From Bacteroidaceae bacterium (lineage in GTDB: Bacteria; Bacteroidota; Bacteroidia; Bacteroidales; Bacteroidaceae), in the NCBI GenBank assembly GCA_017416805.1, contig JAFQBB010000033.1, positions 1 to 64,000 on the forward strand: a DNA stretch of 64,000 nucleotides. Direction: 5' to 3'. Positions 52,501 through 61,412 of the stretch are shown here, piece by piece; position 1 is the first letter of the stretch; each line of letters opens with the position of its first letter. The position numbers were made by a program, and so were the translations under genes. The notes under the pieces were generated by a model. It was not told where the DNA came from, searched no databases, and saw only the letters and a list, made by a program, of their open reading frames with translations.

Positions 52501-55500
52501 CGAGGCAAAAGACACTCGTCCACGCGGTGGAGATTTCTATATTCATTTAGGAGAAGTCTCGGAAGATGTGTTGAAGGATGGCAAGAAGTTTTTCGAGAAT
52601 GGTATGCCGGCCGATGGTTCGCCCCGCTACACGGAGACAGTGTGGGGACGGGTGCCTACCGACAGGAGCATTGTTTATGCGTTTGACAATACGAGTGGTG
52701 CACGTGGCCGGCAGGACGTAGGATTGGACGGACTCTCCAATGAAGAAGAGGCAGCGTTCCCTACTTATCGTGACTACTTGAGTGCCATTCAGAGCAAAGT
52801 GTCGGCTGAGGCTTTTGCCAAGTTTCAAGCGGACCCTGCCGGTGACAATTATCACCATTATCGTGGTTCGGACCATGACGACGGACAGGTGGGGATATTG
52901 GAGCGCTATAAGTATATCAATAATACAGAGGGAAACTCTGTGGCCTCGGAGGATTCACCTGAGAGTTACGATATATCCTACAAGCGTACTCCGGATGTGG
53001 AGGACATCAATCAGGATTATACTTTGGGTGAGTACGAAAAGTACTACCAATACTACATCAGTATGCGTCCGGAAGATTTGCAGGTGGGGCGCAATTATAT
53101 TGTTGACAAGCGGGTGAGCAGTGTGAAACTCCGTAATGGAAACACTGAAGAGGCTACGTGGTACCAGTTCCGTATTCCTGTGGATGAGTATGAAAAGGCG
53201 GTTGGCGGTATCAATGGTCTCAATTCCATTCGTTTCATGCGTATGTACCTTACAGGTTTTGAGCAACCCATTGTCTTGCGCTTCGCTACACTTGATCTGA
53301 TTCGGGCTGAGTGGCGCACTTACGGACAAGCGCTCTACAATACCGCGACAGCTCCCACGGTCAGCGGTTCGGTAAATGTCTCTTCAGTGAATATTGAAGA
53401 GAATGGCGACCGTGAACCGGTGAACTATGTGCTGCCTCCAGGTATCAGTCGGGTGCTCGATCCCAGTCAGCCCCAATTGCGTCAGGACAATGAACAGGCT
53501 CTTTGCATCAAGGTTACTGATTTGAATACTGGCGATGCACGTGCCATTTACAAGAATATCAATATAGACCTGCGCCAATACAACCGTTTGCAGATGTTCA
53601 CTCATGCCAATGCCCCGGTGAATGATGTGACAGGGTTGGAAGATGGAGAAGTGTCGGTATTCATCCGTCTGGGCTCCGATTATAAGAATAATTTTTATGA
53701 ATATGAAATACCATTGAAACTGACTCCGGCAGGAAACTATGACCGTTATTCAGGTTCTTCGGCCACGGCGGTTTGGCCCGAAGAAAATATGTTGGATATA
53801 GATTTCAGTGTCTTCACTGATTTGAAGAAGGCTCGAAACATGGCACGCGGTGTGGCCGGGTCAGGGGTAAGTTACACAACCTTGTATAGTCAGTACGATG
53901 AGAATCAGCCCAAGAATAAGGTGAGTGTGATGGGTAATCCGTCGTTGGGCGAAGTCAAGACCATTATGATAGGTGTGCGCAACAACGCCCGTTCGAAGAA
54001 GTCGGTCGAGGTGTGGGTGAATGAGTTGCGTTTGCAGGATCCGGCTATTGATGGTGGTTGGGCTGCGCAAGGAAATATGAATGTGCAACTCTCCGATTTG
54101 GGAAGTGTGAACCTGACGGGGCATGTGGAAACTGCCGGTTTTGGCGGATTGGAAGAGAAAGTCAGTGAGCGCCGTATGGATAACTATTACCAGTATGCTG
54201 TGACTACCAATTTCGAAGCAGGCCGTTTCTTCCCCGAAAAGGCGAAAGTGAGCATCCCTCTCTATTTCTCGTACACCAAGGAGAGACTTTCTCCCAAGTT
54301 CAATCCGTTGGATACGGATATGTTGTTGGAAGATGCTTTGGAGGCCGCAATAGATAGTCATGAGGAGGATTCTATACGTAGCATTGCCGAAACCGTGAGC
54401 ACCTATCGGAACTTCAGTGTCAGCAATGCCAAAGTGAATATTGCGAGCAAGAATCCTATGCCGTATGACCCTGCAAACTTTGCATTCAGCTATTCTTATA
54501 GCAAACGTGATAATAGTGGAGAGACCACAACATACGAAAAAGAGGTCGATTGGAAATTGGGTATGAACTATAACTATGCACCGGTTTACAAACCTCTTGA
54601 ACCTTTCAAGGGTATGAAAAGCAAGTCGAAGTGGTTGCAGGTGGTCAAGGATTTTGGCGTCAACTGGTTGCCTCAGACGGTCTCTTTCAATACGGATATC
54701 AATAGGCACTATTACGAATTGCAGGAGCGCGATTTGGAGAATCTGGATGTTTCTGCCACGTTGCCAGTTTCTTTCTCACAACAATACTTGTGGAACCGTG
54801 AGTTGGCCATCCGTTGGGATTTGACCAAAAACCTGAAGTTGAACTATACTTCAGCGACTCATGCGGAGATTGAGGAACCATACGGACCGGTAAATAAGGA
54901 TCGCTATCCGGATGAATATGCCGCATGGAAAGACTCGGTCAAGCATAGTATCATTCGTTTGGGACGTCCTATGGATTACCAACAGACCTTTTCGGCATCG
55001 TATCAAGTGCCCTTGAATAAGATTCCGGCTACCGATTGGATTACGGCCGATGCCAGTTTCAATTCATCTTATAATTGGAATCGGGGTACTATGCTCGACA
55101 ATGGCATGTCGCTTGGAAACACCATTGCCAATCAGCGTACCATCAACATCAATGGGCGCTTCAATATGGAAACTCTCTACAATAAAGTTGATTTCCTGAA
55201 AGAGGCCAACAAGCGTTTTGCTACGGCCAAGAAACAGCCTACAAGCAAGATTGCCCGACAGAATGCCAAGAAGCAGGCCGACAGGAAGAAGGAGACAGAG
55301 AAGAAAAAACGCGAATACAACAAAGAGGTACAGTTGCTTGCCGATACTACGGTAACCATCGTGCATTCCCGCAAGACGAAGCGGGTCGAGGTGCGGGCCG
55401 TCACGGCTGATGGCAAGCGTTATCCCATCAAGTACAAGGTGCTGGATGAAAATAAGATTCTTATCCGCAATCAGGATACGGTGAAGATTAAACTTACCGT

Positions 55501-57004
55501 AGCGCCAGGTCCTAAGCCCGAGGAGCAGAAGTGGTACAAGACGGCACAGGTTATTGCACGTGGTGCCATGATGGTACGCAATTTCAGTATCAGTTATCGC
55601 AACACTTATGCGATGTCTGTGCCAGGCTTCATCCCATCGGTGGGCGATGCTTTCGGCCAAGGCAAGAATGGCGGCATCTTTGCTCCCGGATTGGATTTTG
55701 CATTTGGTATTCAGGGCGATGATTATTTGCGTCGGGCTTCAGAGCGTGGTTGGTTGATGAATAGTGACAGTGTGGCTACACCAGCTACGACAAACTCCAT
55801 GGAGGACTTCCAGTTCAAGATGACGTTGGAGCCTTTCCGGGATTTCAAGATAGACCTCAATGCCAGCCGTACGATGAACCGTTCGCGCAGTATCCAATAT
55901 ATGTATTCGGGTATGCCAGAGGTGCAGAGTGGAAACTTTTCAATGACGGTAGTCACTATTGGTACCGCTTTTACCTCGAAAGGAAATTCGGGAAATGGAT
56001 ACTCTTCGCGTACTTTCGACCGCTTTATCCGTAATCTTGATGTTGTTCATGGGCGTATTGAGAGCCAGTATGCCGGAGCTGTCTATCCGGTAGGAACGGC
56101 TTTGGCCGGCCAGCCTTATGACCCTGTTAATGGTGGTGTTGACAAATATTCGCCCGATGTGATGATTCCCGCTTTCTTGGCCGCTTATACCGGAAGCGAT
56201 GTGGGTAGCTCTGCGCTTGACATCTTCCCCTCGTTGTTGAAGATGATGCCCAACTGGACCATCAAGTATGCCGGCCTTGGCAAGTTGCCTTGGTTCAGTG
56301 AGCATTTCAAGAGTGTGACATTGAGTCATGGATATAAGAGTGTCTATTCGGTGGGCTCTTTCAACACATACCAGAGCTATTGGTCATTCATGGGCGAACG
56401 GGGATTCATTGAGAATACGCAGACGGGTAATCCTGTGCCGAGCAGCATGTATGATGTAAGCACGGTGAGCATCAACGAGTCGTTCTCTCCGCTCATAGGT
56501 TTGGATGTGACATTGTTGAACAATCTTTCGGCTAAGGTCGAATTAAAGAAAACCCGTGTGCTCAACCTCAGTATGGCGGCCAATCAGATAGTAGAGACTA
56601 CCAGCGACGATTTTGTTGTAGGGTTTGGATATAAGATTACCAACTTCAAGATTTTTGGTGGTGGAGGAGGTTCCAATAATAAGAAAGGACGTAATGCGAA
56701 GAATAATAATTCAAAGACAACTACTCGTAGGGGCGGAGTGAGCAATGACCTGAATCTGCGTGCTGATTTCTCTTGGCGTGAACAGAATGCTTTGTGTCGG
56801 GACATACAGACCGTTACAACGCAGGCCACCAGTGGAAACAAGGCATTGAAGGTGTCGCTTTCGGCCGACTATACCGTCAGCCGTTTGCTTACGGTGAATG
56901 CTTATTATGACATGCAGCGCAACGAGCCGTTGGTGTCAGCATCGGCCTATCCCGTGACCAACATGGATTTTGGAATTAGTTTGAAGTTCTCGTTGACAAG
57001 ATAA
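49532..57004 (+). CDS. sprA: SprA/Sov, outer-membrane translocon of type IX secretion
   Basis: This protein of about 2490 residues has an N-terminal signal (IIYILLLVVASLQTVAA). SprA forms a giant 36-strand barrel through which proteins bearing C-terminal sorting domains leave the cell. Repeated barrel-type segments run to the end (MDFGISLKFSLTR). Two low-complexity inserts are visible: a Lys/Arg-rich stretch near 1899-1931 (KKQADRKKETEKKKREYNK) and a Gly/Asn/Lys-rich one near 2376-2405. I start at the ATG at 49532, since the earlier TTG at 49511 and GTG at 49529 give no better signal peptide. The length matches known SprA (2300-2500). It follows ruvA, a conserved neighbour. Confidence 0.94.
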   Translation: MKRGKYIIYILLLVVASLQTVAAISGESPLHVMQPAEQQPQQPADTVTGKKPRYSVKKTAPQYNEKELKQGPADLKDPENISLTTEYDEKTGHYVIGSKMGDSYLNAPVLMTPEEYTTWSMKQSMNAYYRNRNTEEYEKAGKEKFDFSDMHFDLGPAEKIFGPGGVRIKTQGSAELKFGGRYKNTENPSLPDRQRKTFGFEFDEKVNLNINGKVGDKMSLDMNYNTDATFDFDTKKIKLAYEGKEDEIIQLLEAGNVSMPTNSSLIRGATSLFGIRADLQFGKLKLQTVVSQKESSSKTVSSKGGSQLTDFEVSAANYDENRHFFLSHYFRDNYDKNMASLPNVMSGINITRVEIWVTNKTSNYDNPRNIIALTDLGESNKISNPMWTATGGSNPSNASNSLYQSLVNQYGAARDITQTTSVLDGIPGFSGSVDYEKIENARLLTANEYTLNRAVGYVSLKQTLQPDDVLAVAYEYTLGGTRYQVGEFAADVSDTKQAIYVKLLKNTSNQPGMGTWDLMMKNVYALGATSVQKEKFRLDIKYQSDTAGVYLNYIPEPALKETTLLRALNLDRLDNNNQSRPNGFFDFVEGYTVVAQNGRIYFPVVEPFGDHLRKFIGNNQLAEKYVFDELYDSTKTVAKQIAEKDKFIFTGQYKATNGSEIDLGAWNIPQGSVTVTAGGVTLVENSDYTVDYSSGRVTIINQSIIDAGTAVNVSLESNTNFSMQRKTMLGMNFMYDFSKEFQFGGTIMHLSEKPQTSKVAMGSEPLKNTLWGANIAWKKESQWLTNMIDKLPLLEATQPSTINLTAEFAQLIAGEASGVQGNASYLDDFESTENGIDVRQPESWMLSSTPSGLPNATLVGDTKYGMDRAMLSWYYIDPLFTRRSSSLTPSHIKSDLEQLSNHYVREVYERELYPNKEAEFNSSTTLNILNLAYYPDERGPYNLDTDLTPEGKLPNPAKRWGGMMRKLETSDFETANIEYVEFWMMDPFMYEAKDTRPRGGDFYIHLGEVSEDVLKDGKKFFENGMPADGSPRYTETVWGRVPTDRSIVYAFDNTSGARGRQDVGLDGLSNEEEAAFPTYRDYLSAIQSKVSAEAFAKFQADPAGDNYHHYRGSDHDDGQVGILERYKYINNTEGNSVASEDSPESYDISYKRTPDVEDINQDYTLGEYEKYYQYYISMRPEDLQVGRNYIVDKRVSSVKLRNGNTEEATWYQFRIPVDEYEKAVGGINGLNSIRFMRMYLTGFEQPIVLRFATLDLIRAEWRTYGQALYNTATAPTVSGSVNVSSVNIEENGDREPVNYVLPPGISRVLDPSQPQLRQDNEQALCIKVTDLNTGDARAIYKNINIDLRQYNRLQMFTHANAPVNDVTGLEDGEVSVFIRLGSDYKNNFYEYEIPLKLTPAGNYDRYSGSSATAVWPEENMLDIDFSVFTDLKKARNMARGVAGSGVSYTTLYSQYDENQPKNKVSVMGNPSLGEVKTIMIGVRNNARSKKSVEVWVNELRLQDPAIDGGWAAQGNMNVQLSDLGSVNLTGHVETAGFGGLEEKVSERRMDNYYQYAVTTNFEAGRFFPEKAKVSIPLYFSYTKERLSPKFNPLDTDMLLEDALEAAIDSHEEDSIRSIAETVSTYRNFSVSNAKVNIASKNPMPYDPANFAFSYSYSKRDNSGETTTYEKEVDWKLGMNYNYAPVYKPLEPFKGMKSKSKWLQVVKDFGVNWLPQTVSFNTDINRHYYELQERDLENLDVSATLPVSFSQQYLWNRELAIRWDLTKNLKLNYTSATHAEIEEPYGPVNKDRYPDEYAAWKDSVKHSIIRLGRPMDYQQTFSASYQVPLNKIPATDWITADASFNSSYNWNRGTMLDNGMSLGNTIANQRTININGRFNMETLYNKVDFLKEANKRFATAKKQPTSKIARQNAKKQADRKKETEKKKREYNKEVQLLADTTVTIVHSRKTKRVEVRAVTADGKRYPIKYKVLDENKILIRNQDTVKIKLTVAPGPKPEEQKWYKTAQVIARGAMMVRNFSISYRNTYAMSVPGFIPSVGDAFGQGKNGGIFAPGLDFAFGIQGDDYLRRASERGWLMNSDSVATPATTNSMEDFQFKMTLEPFRDFKIDLNASRTMNRSRSIQYMYSGMPEVQSGNFSMTVVTIGTAFTSKGNSGNGYSSRTFDRFIRNLDVVHGRIESQYAGAVYPVGTALAGQPYDPVNGGVDKYSPDVMIPAFLAAYTGSDVGSSALDIFPSLLKMMPNWTIKYAGLGKLPWFSEHFKSVTLSHGYKSVYSVGSFNTYQSYWSFMGERGFIENTQTGNPVPSSMYDVSTVSINESFSPLIGLDVTLLNNLSAKVELKKTRVLNLSMAANQIVETTSDDFVVGFGYKITNFKIFGGGGGSNNKKGRNAKNNNSKTTTRRGGVSNDLNLRADFSWREQNALCRDIQTVTTQATSGNKALKVSLSADYTVSRLLTVNAYYDMQRNEPLVSASAYPVTNMDFGISLKFSLTR

Positions 57005-57016
57005 CGTAATGTAATT

Positions 57017-58117
57017 ATGAAAATAGGAGATAAAGTACGCTTCCTCAGTGAAAAGGGAGGAGGCATTGTGTCAGGTTTCCAAGGTAAGGATATTGTCCTT
57101 GTGGAAGATGAGGATGGGTTTGAAATACCCATGCAGATCAGAGAGTGTGTGGTGATTGACACCAACGATTATAATATTGCCAAAGTGAATACGTTGGGGT
57201 TGAAGAAACCGGCGGATAAAGAACCGGCAGATAGGGGTGTGAAGCCATCCGTCGCTGAAGCTCCGCAGGCTCGTCAGTTTGTTGCTCCTCCTACGGAAAT
57301 CAAGGGCAATGACACCCTCAATGTCAAACTGGCCTATGTGCCACAGGACATCAAGGCTGTGACCACCACTTTGTTTGATGCCTATTTGGTGAACGATAGC
57401 AACTACTTCCTCTACTACATCTATATGGTGGCCGAGGGCAAGAGTTGGACCGTTCGGGCTCATGGCCTGATGGAACCGAACACCAAGATGTATCTGGAAG
57501 AGTTTGGCAAGGAGTTTCTCAACAATATGGAGCGTGTTGCCGTCCAGTTGATTCCCTTCAAGGAGGGCAAAAGTTTCTTGATGAAACAGGCGGTCAGTGT
57601 CGAACTTCGTATTGATACCGTGAAGTTCTACAAACTCCATACTTTCCGCGATAGTGATTTTTTCGAAGAGCCAGCCCTGCTCTACGATGTGGTGAGGGAC
57701 GATATTCCCGTCCGTCAGGTCTTTGTTGATTCTGTACAATTGAAGGATGCTCTTTTGGGAAAGAAAGAGGGCAAAGAAAGACTCTCTTCCAACCCCTCAA
57801 CAAGGGAGGGGAGTAAAATGTCATCGGATAAAAAAATCATCGAAGTCGATCTCCATATCCATGAACTGTTAGACAATACCTCGGGCATGACCAATGGCGA
57901 GATGTTGGAATACCAGCTCGGGGTCTTCCGTCGCACGATGGAGGAGAACCGCCGTCGGGTAGGACAGAAGATTGTCTTCATCCACGGCAAAGGCGAGGGA
58001 GTGCTCCGCCGTGCCATTGAGACTGAGTTGAAGACCAAGTACAAAAGTTGCACCTTCCAGGATGCCTCCTTCCGTGAGTACGGATTCGGGGCCACGATGG
58101 TGACGATAAGGATTTGA
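57017..58117 (+). CDS. DUF2027 protein with a C-terminal Smr domain
   Basis: This 366-residue protein has an N-terminal KOW/SH3-like part ([18 protein letters not shown] and [14 protein letters not shown]), a middle beta region of about 170 residues and a C-terminal Smr domain. The Smr marks are [10 protein letters not shown] near 277-286 and [12 protein letters not shown] near 323-334, the D-x-H and H-G-x-G-x-G motifs of the MutS2-type nuclease. Such proteins may cut nucleic acid or resolve collided ribosomes, but this architecture has no assigned role. It is 13 bases downstream of sprA and probably co-transcribed. Confidence 0.85.
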   Translation: MKIGDKVRFLSEKGGGIVSGFQGKDIVLVEDEDGFEIPMQIRECVVIDTNDYNIAKVNTLGLKKPADKEPADRGVKPSVAEAPQARQFVAPPTEIKGNDTLNVKLAYVPQDIKAVTTTLFDAYLVNDSNYFLYYIYMVAEGKSWTVRAHGLMEPNTKMYLEEFGKEFLNNMERVAVQLIPFKEGKSFLMKQAVSVELRIDTVKFYKLHTFRDSDFFEEPALLYDVVRDDIPVRQVFVDSVQLKDALLGKKEGKERLSSNPSTREGSKMSSDKKIIEVDLHIHELLDNTSGMTNGEMLEYQLGVFRRTMEENRRRVGQKIVFIHGKGEGVLRRAIETELKTKYKSCTFQDASFREYGFGATMVTIRI

Positions 58118-58124
58118 TTCTTTA

Positions 58125-58335
58125 TTAGGAGTTAAAGGAGTTATCATTGAAGGAGTTAAAGGTGTTATCGGCTCTGACGAGTCTGGGAGTAAAGGAGTTA
58201 AAGCCGATAGTTCTGCTTGCATGATGGAAGACTTTCGGCTAGCAAGCTCTGCTTGCGATAACTCCTAAGCCCAAAGGGCTGATAACTCCTTTAACTCCTA
58301 TAACTCCTTCAGAAGAACTTCTTTTAACTCCTTAA
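58125..58335. repeat. 'aggagtta' inverted-repeat element, copy 2
   Basis: The left arm is tandem AGGAGTTA words (58125-58200). The right arm is tandem TAACTCCT words (58258-58335). The interior carries AAGCCGATAGT, as in copy 1, and a GCAAGC/GCTTGC hairpin. It fills most of the gap between the Smr gene and the peptidase gene. Confidence 0.7.
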
Positions 58336-58366
58336 AAACTCCAGTAATAAATAAAAATATACTCAT

Positions 58367-60802
58367 ATGAAATCCCCATTCCTACTGTGTGCCCTCCTGG
58401 CGTTTTCCGCCTCGATGCAGGCACAACACAAGACAGAGATTAAAGAGTTCAACCTCGCAGGCCCCTATCGGGTGACCGCTCCGTTGAGTATGGACACCGT
58501 GAATGTGGCGGGCAAGAAATACGACCCCGCTTCGCAACTGGAGGCCGTTTCCCTGACGGCTGAGGCTTCCGCCACCTTCAGTGGGCAGGTGTTGCCTCGT
58601 GTGGAGGGCGAGCGCAGTGTGGGTGTGCTCAGCTTCTACATCAACAACCGAGACTTCCTGAAAGGCAAGTTGGAGGTGAAGGGCCCGAAGCACTACAAAC
58701 TCTATGTCGATGGACAGGAGTCGCAGGGCGAACTGAAACTGGCTCCCAACCACCATACTTTGGCCATCCGCTATCTCACCGAGCCGAAGGATACCGACTC
58801 TATCAGCGTAGTGCTCGATGCTCCGCAAGCCGTGGACTATACTCTGGACAAGGCACACCCCCTGATGGTGAACGACCTGACCGATGGACGTTGGGTGCGT
58901 AGCATTTCTCTCTCGCCCGACGGGAAATACACGGTGCTCTCTTGCCAGACAGTCGAACCGGACGGCAAGTCGCATTGGGACTATGAGTTGCGCGATACCA
59001 AGAGTGGCCGCCTCCTGCGCAAACTCGACTATGCGTGGGGATGGATGCCCCGCACCTCCGCCTTCTTGCAAGAGGTTACCGAGGGTGGTAAGCGTAACCT
59101 TTATAAGATTGACCCCCTGACCGGTGTGCGCGAACTTCTGACCGCTAACGTGCCTGGGGGCCACATTACCCTCGCCCCCACGGAGGACTACCTGATACTG
59201 AGCCGTACCGAAGAAGGACCCAAGGAGGATGCCGACATTTACGAGATTGTCGAGATGGACGACCGGCAACCAGGTTTCCGTACACGTCGTTACCTTGCCC
59301 GTTATGACATGGCCAGTGGACTCACCCAGCGTCTCACCTTCGGTAGCCAGAGCGCGTGGCTGATGGACATCAGTGCCGATGGCCGCAAATTGTTGCTGGG
59401 CAGTTCGCGTTCGCGCCTCACCAAGCGCCCCACTACGGTGACCGACGTTCTGGTGATGGATGCACAAACCCTTCAGGCCGACACCCTTCTGCAAGCCGCC
59501 GAGTTTCTGGGCGAAGGCCACTTCTCGCCCGATGCCTCAAAGGTGCTCTTCACCGGAAATCCCGAAGCTTTTGATCGCATCGGATGTGTGCTCCCGCCCG
59601 AGGTCACTCCCAGCATGACGGAGTACGAACTTTTCCTCTTCGATATCGCCACCAAGCAGGTCAAGCCCCTCACACGCGACTTTGACCCCTCAGTGAGCAG
59701 TCTCCAATGGTCGGTGGCCGATGGCAAGGTCTATTTCACGGCCGAGGACCGCGACTATGTGCGCCTCTTCTCCCTCGATACCAACACGGGCAAGATACGC
59801 ACCCTCCCTACTTCGGGCGAATATGTCTATCGTCTCTCATTGGCAACTCAGACTCCCACCGTGGCCTATCTGGCCGAGAGTGTGATGCAACCCTCGTCGG
59901 CCTATGTCATGAACCTCAAGAAGGAGAAGGAACTCCAGCTTTTCGACGGACTCACCACCCTGGGCGATGCCCGTATTGGAGAGTGCACCGATTGGAATTT
60001 CCTCAGTTCACGGGGCGACACCGTCTATGGCCGTTGCTACCTCCCTGCCGACTTTGACCCTGCGAAGAAATACCCCCTCATTGTCTATTACTACGGTGGT
60101 TGTTCGCCCGTGTCGCGCAACTTCGGCCTGGCCTATTCGGGCCACTATTGGAACTCGTTGGGCTATGTGGCCTACATCCTCCAACCCAGTGGAGCCACCG
60201 GCTTCGGACAGGAGTGGGCTTCGCGCCATGTCAACACCGCCGGAGTGGGGCCTGCTGAGGACATCATCGAGGGCACGCGCCGTTTCTGTCAGGAGCATCC
60301 CTTTGTCGATTCCACCAAGATTGGTTGCATGGGCGCCTCCTACGGCGGATTCATGACCATGTACCTGCAGACCCGCACCGACCTCTTTGCCGCCGCTATC
60401 AGCCATGCCGGCATTGCCAACCACACCAGCTATTGGGGACAAGGCTATTGGGGCTACAACTATAGCGAGGTCAGCATGGCCAACAGCTATCCTTGGAGCC
60501 ATCGCGAACTGTACGTTGACCGTTCGCCCCTCTTCAATGCTGACAAGATTCACACTCCGCTCCTCCTGCTCCATGGCGATGTCGATACCAACGTGCCCCC
60601 CATTGAGAGCCTCCAGATGTTCACCGCCCTGAAACTCCTCGGTCGCGAGGTGGCCCTCGTGCAGGTCAAGGGGCAGGATCACCACATCCTCGACTACACC
60701 AAGCGTCAGAAGTGGCTCGCCACCCAGATGGCATGGTTCCAGCGTTGGCTCAAGGGCGACTCCTCGTGGTGGGATGCCCTCTATCCGAAGAAGAATTTGT
60801 GA
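58367..60802 (+). CDS. S9-family prolyl peptidase, DPP-IV-like, exported
   Basis: This 811-residue protein has a signal peptide ending SMQAQ, an N-terminal seven-to-eight-bladed beta-propeller (about 150-560) and a C-terminal alpha/beta hydrolase. The catalytic serine is residue 658 in GASYGG, the aspartate residue 740 in HGDVDTNV and the histidine residue 772 or 773 in QDHHIL. Such peptidases remove dipeptides from N-termini, usually X-Pro, in the periplasm. It is a single-gene unit, with the repeat element before it and a long gap after it. It could complement the peptide-uptake island at 31-44 kb, but no direct link is visible. Exact specificity is uncertain. Confidence 0.92.
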   Translation: MKSPFLLCALLAFSASMQAQHKTEIKEFNLAGPYRVTAPLSMDTVNVAGKKYDPASQLEAVSLTAEASATFSGQVLPRVEGERSVGVLSFYINNRDFLKGKLEVKGPKHYKLYVDGQESQGELKLAPNHHTLAIRYLTEPKDTDSISVVLDAPQAVDYTLDKAHPLMVNDLTDGRWVRSISLSPDGKYTVLSCQTVEPDGKSHWDYELRDTKSGRLLRKLDYAWGWMPRTSAFLQEVTEGGKRNLYKIDPLTGVRELLTANVPGGHITLAPTEDYLILSRTEEGPKEDADIYEIVEMDDRQPGFRTRRYLARYDMASGLTQRLTFGSQSAWLMDISADGRKLLLGSSRSRLTKRPTTVTDVLVMDAQTLQADTLLQAAEFLGEGHFSPDASKVLFTGNPEAFDRIGCVLPPEVTPSMTEYELFLFDIATKQVKPLTRDFDPSVSSLQWSVADGKVYFTAEDRDYVRLFSLDTNTGKIRTLPTSGEYVYRLSLATQTPTVAYLAESVMQPSSAYVMNLKKEKELQLFDGLTTLGDARIGECTDWNFLSSRGDTVYGRCYLPADFDPAKKYPLIVYYYGGCSPVSRNFGLAYSGHYWNSLGYVAYILQPSGATGFGQEWASRHVNTAGVGPAEDIIEGTRRFCQEHPFVDSTKIGCMGASYGGFMTMYLQTRTDLFAAAISHAGIANHTSYWGQGYWGYNYSEVSMANSYPWSHRELYVDRSPLFNADKIHTPLLLLHGDVDTNVPPIESLQMFTALKLLGREVALVQVKGQDHHILDYTKRQKWLATQMAWFQRWLKGDSSWWDALYPKKNL

Positions 60803-60805
60803 TGG

Positions 60806-60850
60806 TGACGAGCTACGAGCGACTAGCTACGAGTGATGAGCTACAAGTGA
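60806..60850. repeat. 'agctacgagtga' word repeat, left of an inverted pair
   Basis: AGCTACGAG-type words are repeated about four times. The complementary set CTCGTAGCT lies at 61341-61412, so the two flank the gap as an inverted pair. Confidence 0.6.
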
Positions 60851-60877
60851 CTAATGGTCATGCGGAACTGATTTTTT

Positions 60878-60940
60878 AGGCGCGGATTACGCGGATAACA
60901 CGATTCATATTATAGTTTTAATCCGCGCAATCCGCGCCTA
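60878..60940. repeat. REP-like hairpin 'ggcgcggattacgcggat / atccgcgcaatccgcgcc'
   Basis: TAGGCGCGGATTACGCGGAT (60878-60897) faces AATCCGCGCAATCCGCGCC (from 60920) with one mismatch around a 22-base AT-rich loop. It belongs to the family at 4524 and 19816. Confidence 0.7.
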
Positions 60941-60963
60941 AATCATGTAAGCTGCACATTTGT

Positions 60964-61169
60964 CTATACTCCTGCATTCTTTGGGGAGTTGGAAAAGGCA
61001 GCTTTTACTTCCTTCATCACCTCCTCGTCACAAACCTTTTGAGCAGGAATGTAAGGAAGTAGGGGAAGGTGTAGAATTTGCCATCTATCTTTCTTCTTAG
61101 CATTCCGTTCATAAGCGTAATCAGTTTGTTTTCAGGTGTAAAGATGATGAATTTCACATTATCCGCCAT
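60964..61169 (-). pseudogene. Small gene apparently broken by one deleted base
   Basis: From the ATG at 61169 the first frame reads MADNVKFIIFTPEN and then drifts into an unlikely hydrophobic tail ending FVTRR. The frame one base back continues as KQTDYAYERNAKKKDRW, then LPLLPYIPAQKVCDEEVMKE, then VKAAFSNSPKNAGV and a stop at 60964. Adding one A to the run of four at 61129-61132 (plus-strand T) joins the two into a plausible 68-residue basic protein. Total length is one base short of a multiple of three, consistent with a single deletion. I recognise no family. It is either a sequencing error, a decayed gene or chance; the composition argues for a real remnant. Confidence 0.45.
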
Positions 61170-61227
61170 ATAAATCAACTGATTTTTCACATTTCCCGCT
61201 TTTTAAGGGGCGTGTTGACAGGATAAA

Positions 61228-61272
61228 AAAAGGACAGAAGAACTTGTATAAGCATTGTTCTTCTGTCCTTTT
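61228..61272. terminator. Bidirectional terminator with a perfect 16-bp stem
   Basis: AAAAGGACAGAAGAAC (61228-61243) and GTTCTTCTGTCCTTTT (61257-61272) pair completely around a 13-base loop. A-rich sequence stands on the left and T-rich on the right. It can end the leftward beta-galactosidase transcript. Confidence 0.85.
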
Positions 61273-61340
61273 AGTTTTATGTCAGAACTATTGTGCGAGA
61301 TGGTGTTCTCTTCCCTTCGGGGTGGGGATGGGGTGAATCC

Positions 61341-61412
61341 ATCGCTTGTAACTCACCACTCGTAGCTTGTCGCTCATTACTCGTAGCTTGTAACTCACCA
61401 CTCGTAGCTATC
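61341..61412. repeat. 'ctcgtagcttgt' word repeat, right of an inverted pair
   Basis: About seven copies of (C/T)(A/T)CTCGTAGCT or CTTGTAACTCAC words directly downstream of the beta-galactosidase stop codon. They are complementary to 60806-60850 and of the same family as 4597-4668. Confidence 0.6.

Larger units (their letters stand above)
60803..61412. other. 610-base gap with repeats, a broken small gene and a terminator
   Basis: No intact gene is seen. The stretch is bracketed by opposed copies of the 'cgtagct' word repeats and holds a REP hairpin, a probable frameshifted small gene and a 16-bp terminator stem. Confidence 0.65.

Noticed and set aside
58382-59521. 379-codon open frame antisense to the S9 peptidase
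   Set aside because: It is the complement of a GC-rich coding region with strong codon bias; its His/Gly/Val-rich sequence matches no protein pattern.
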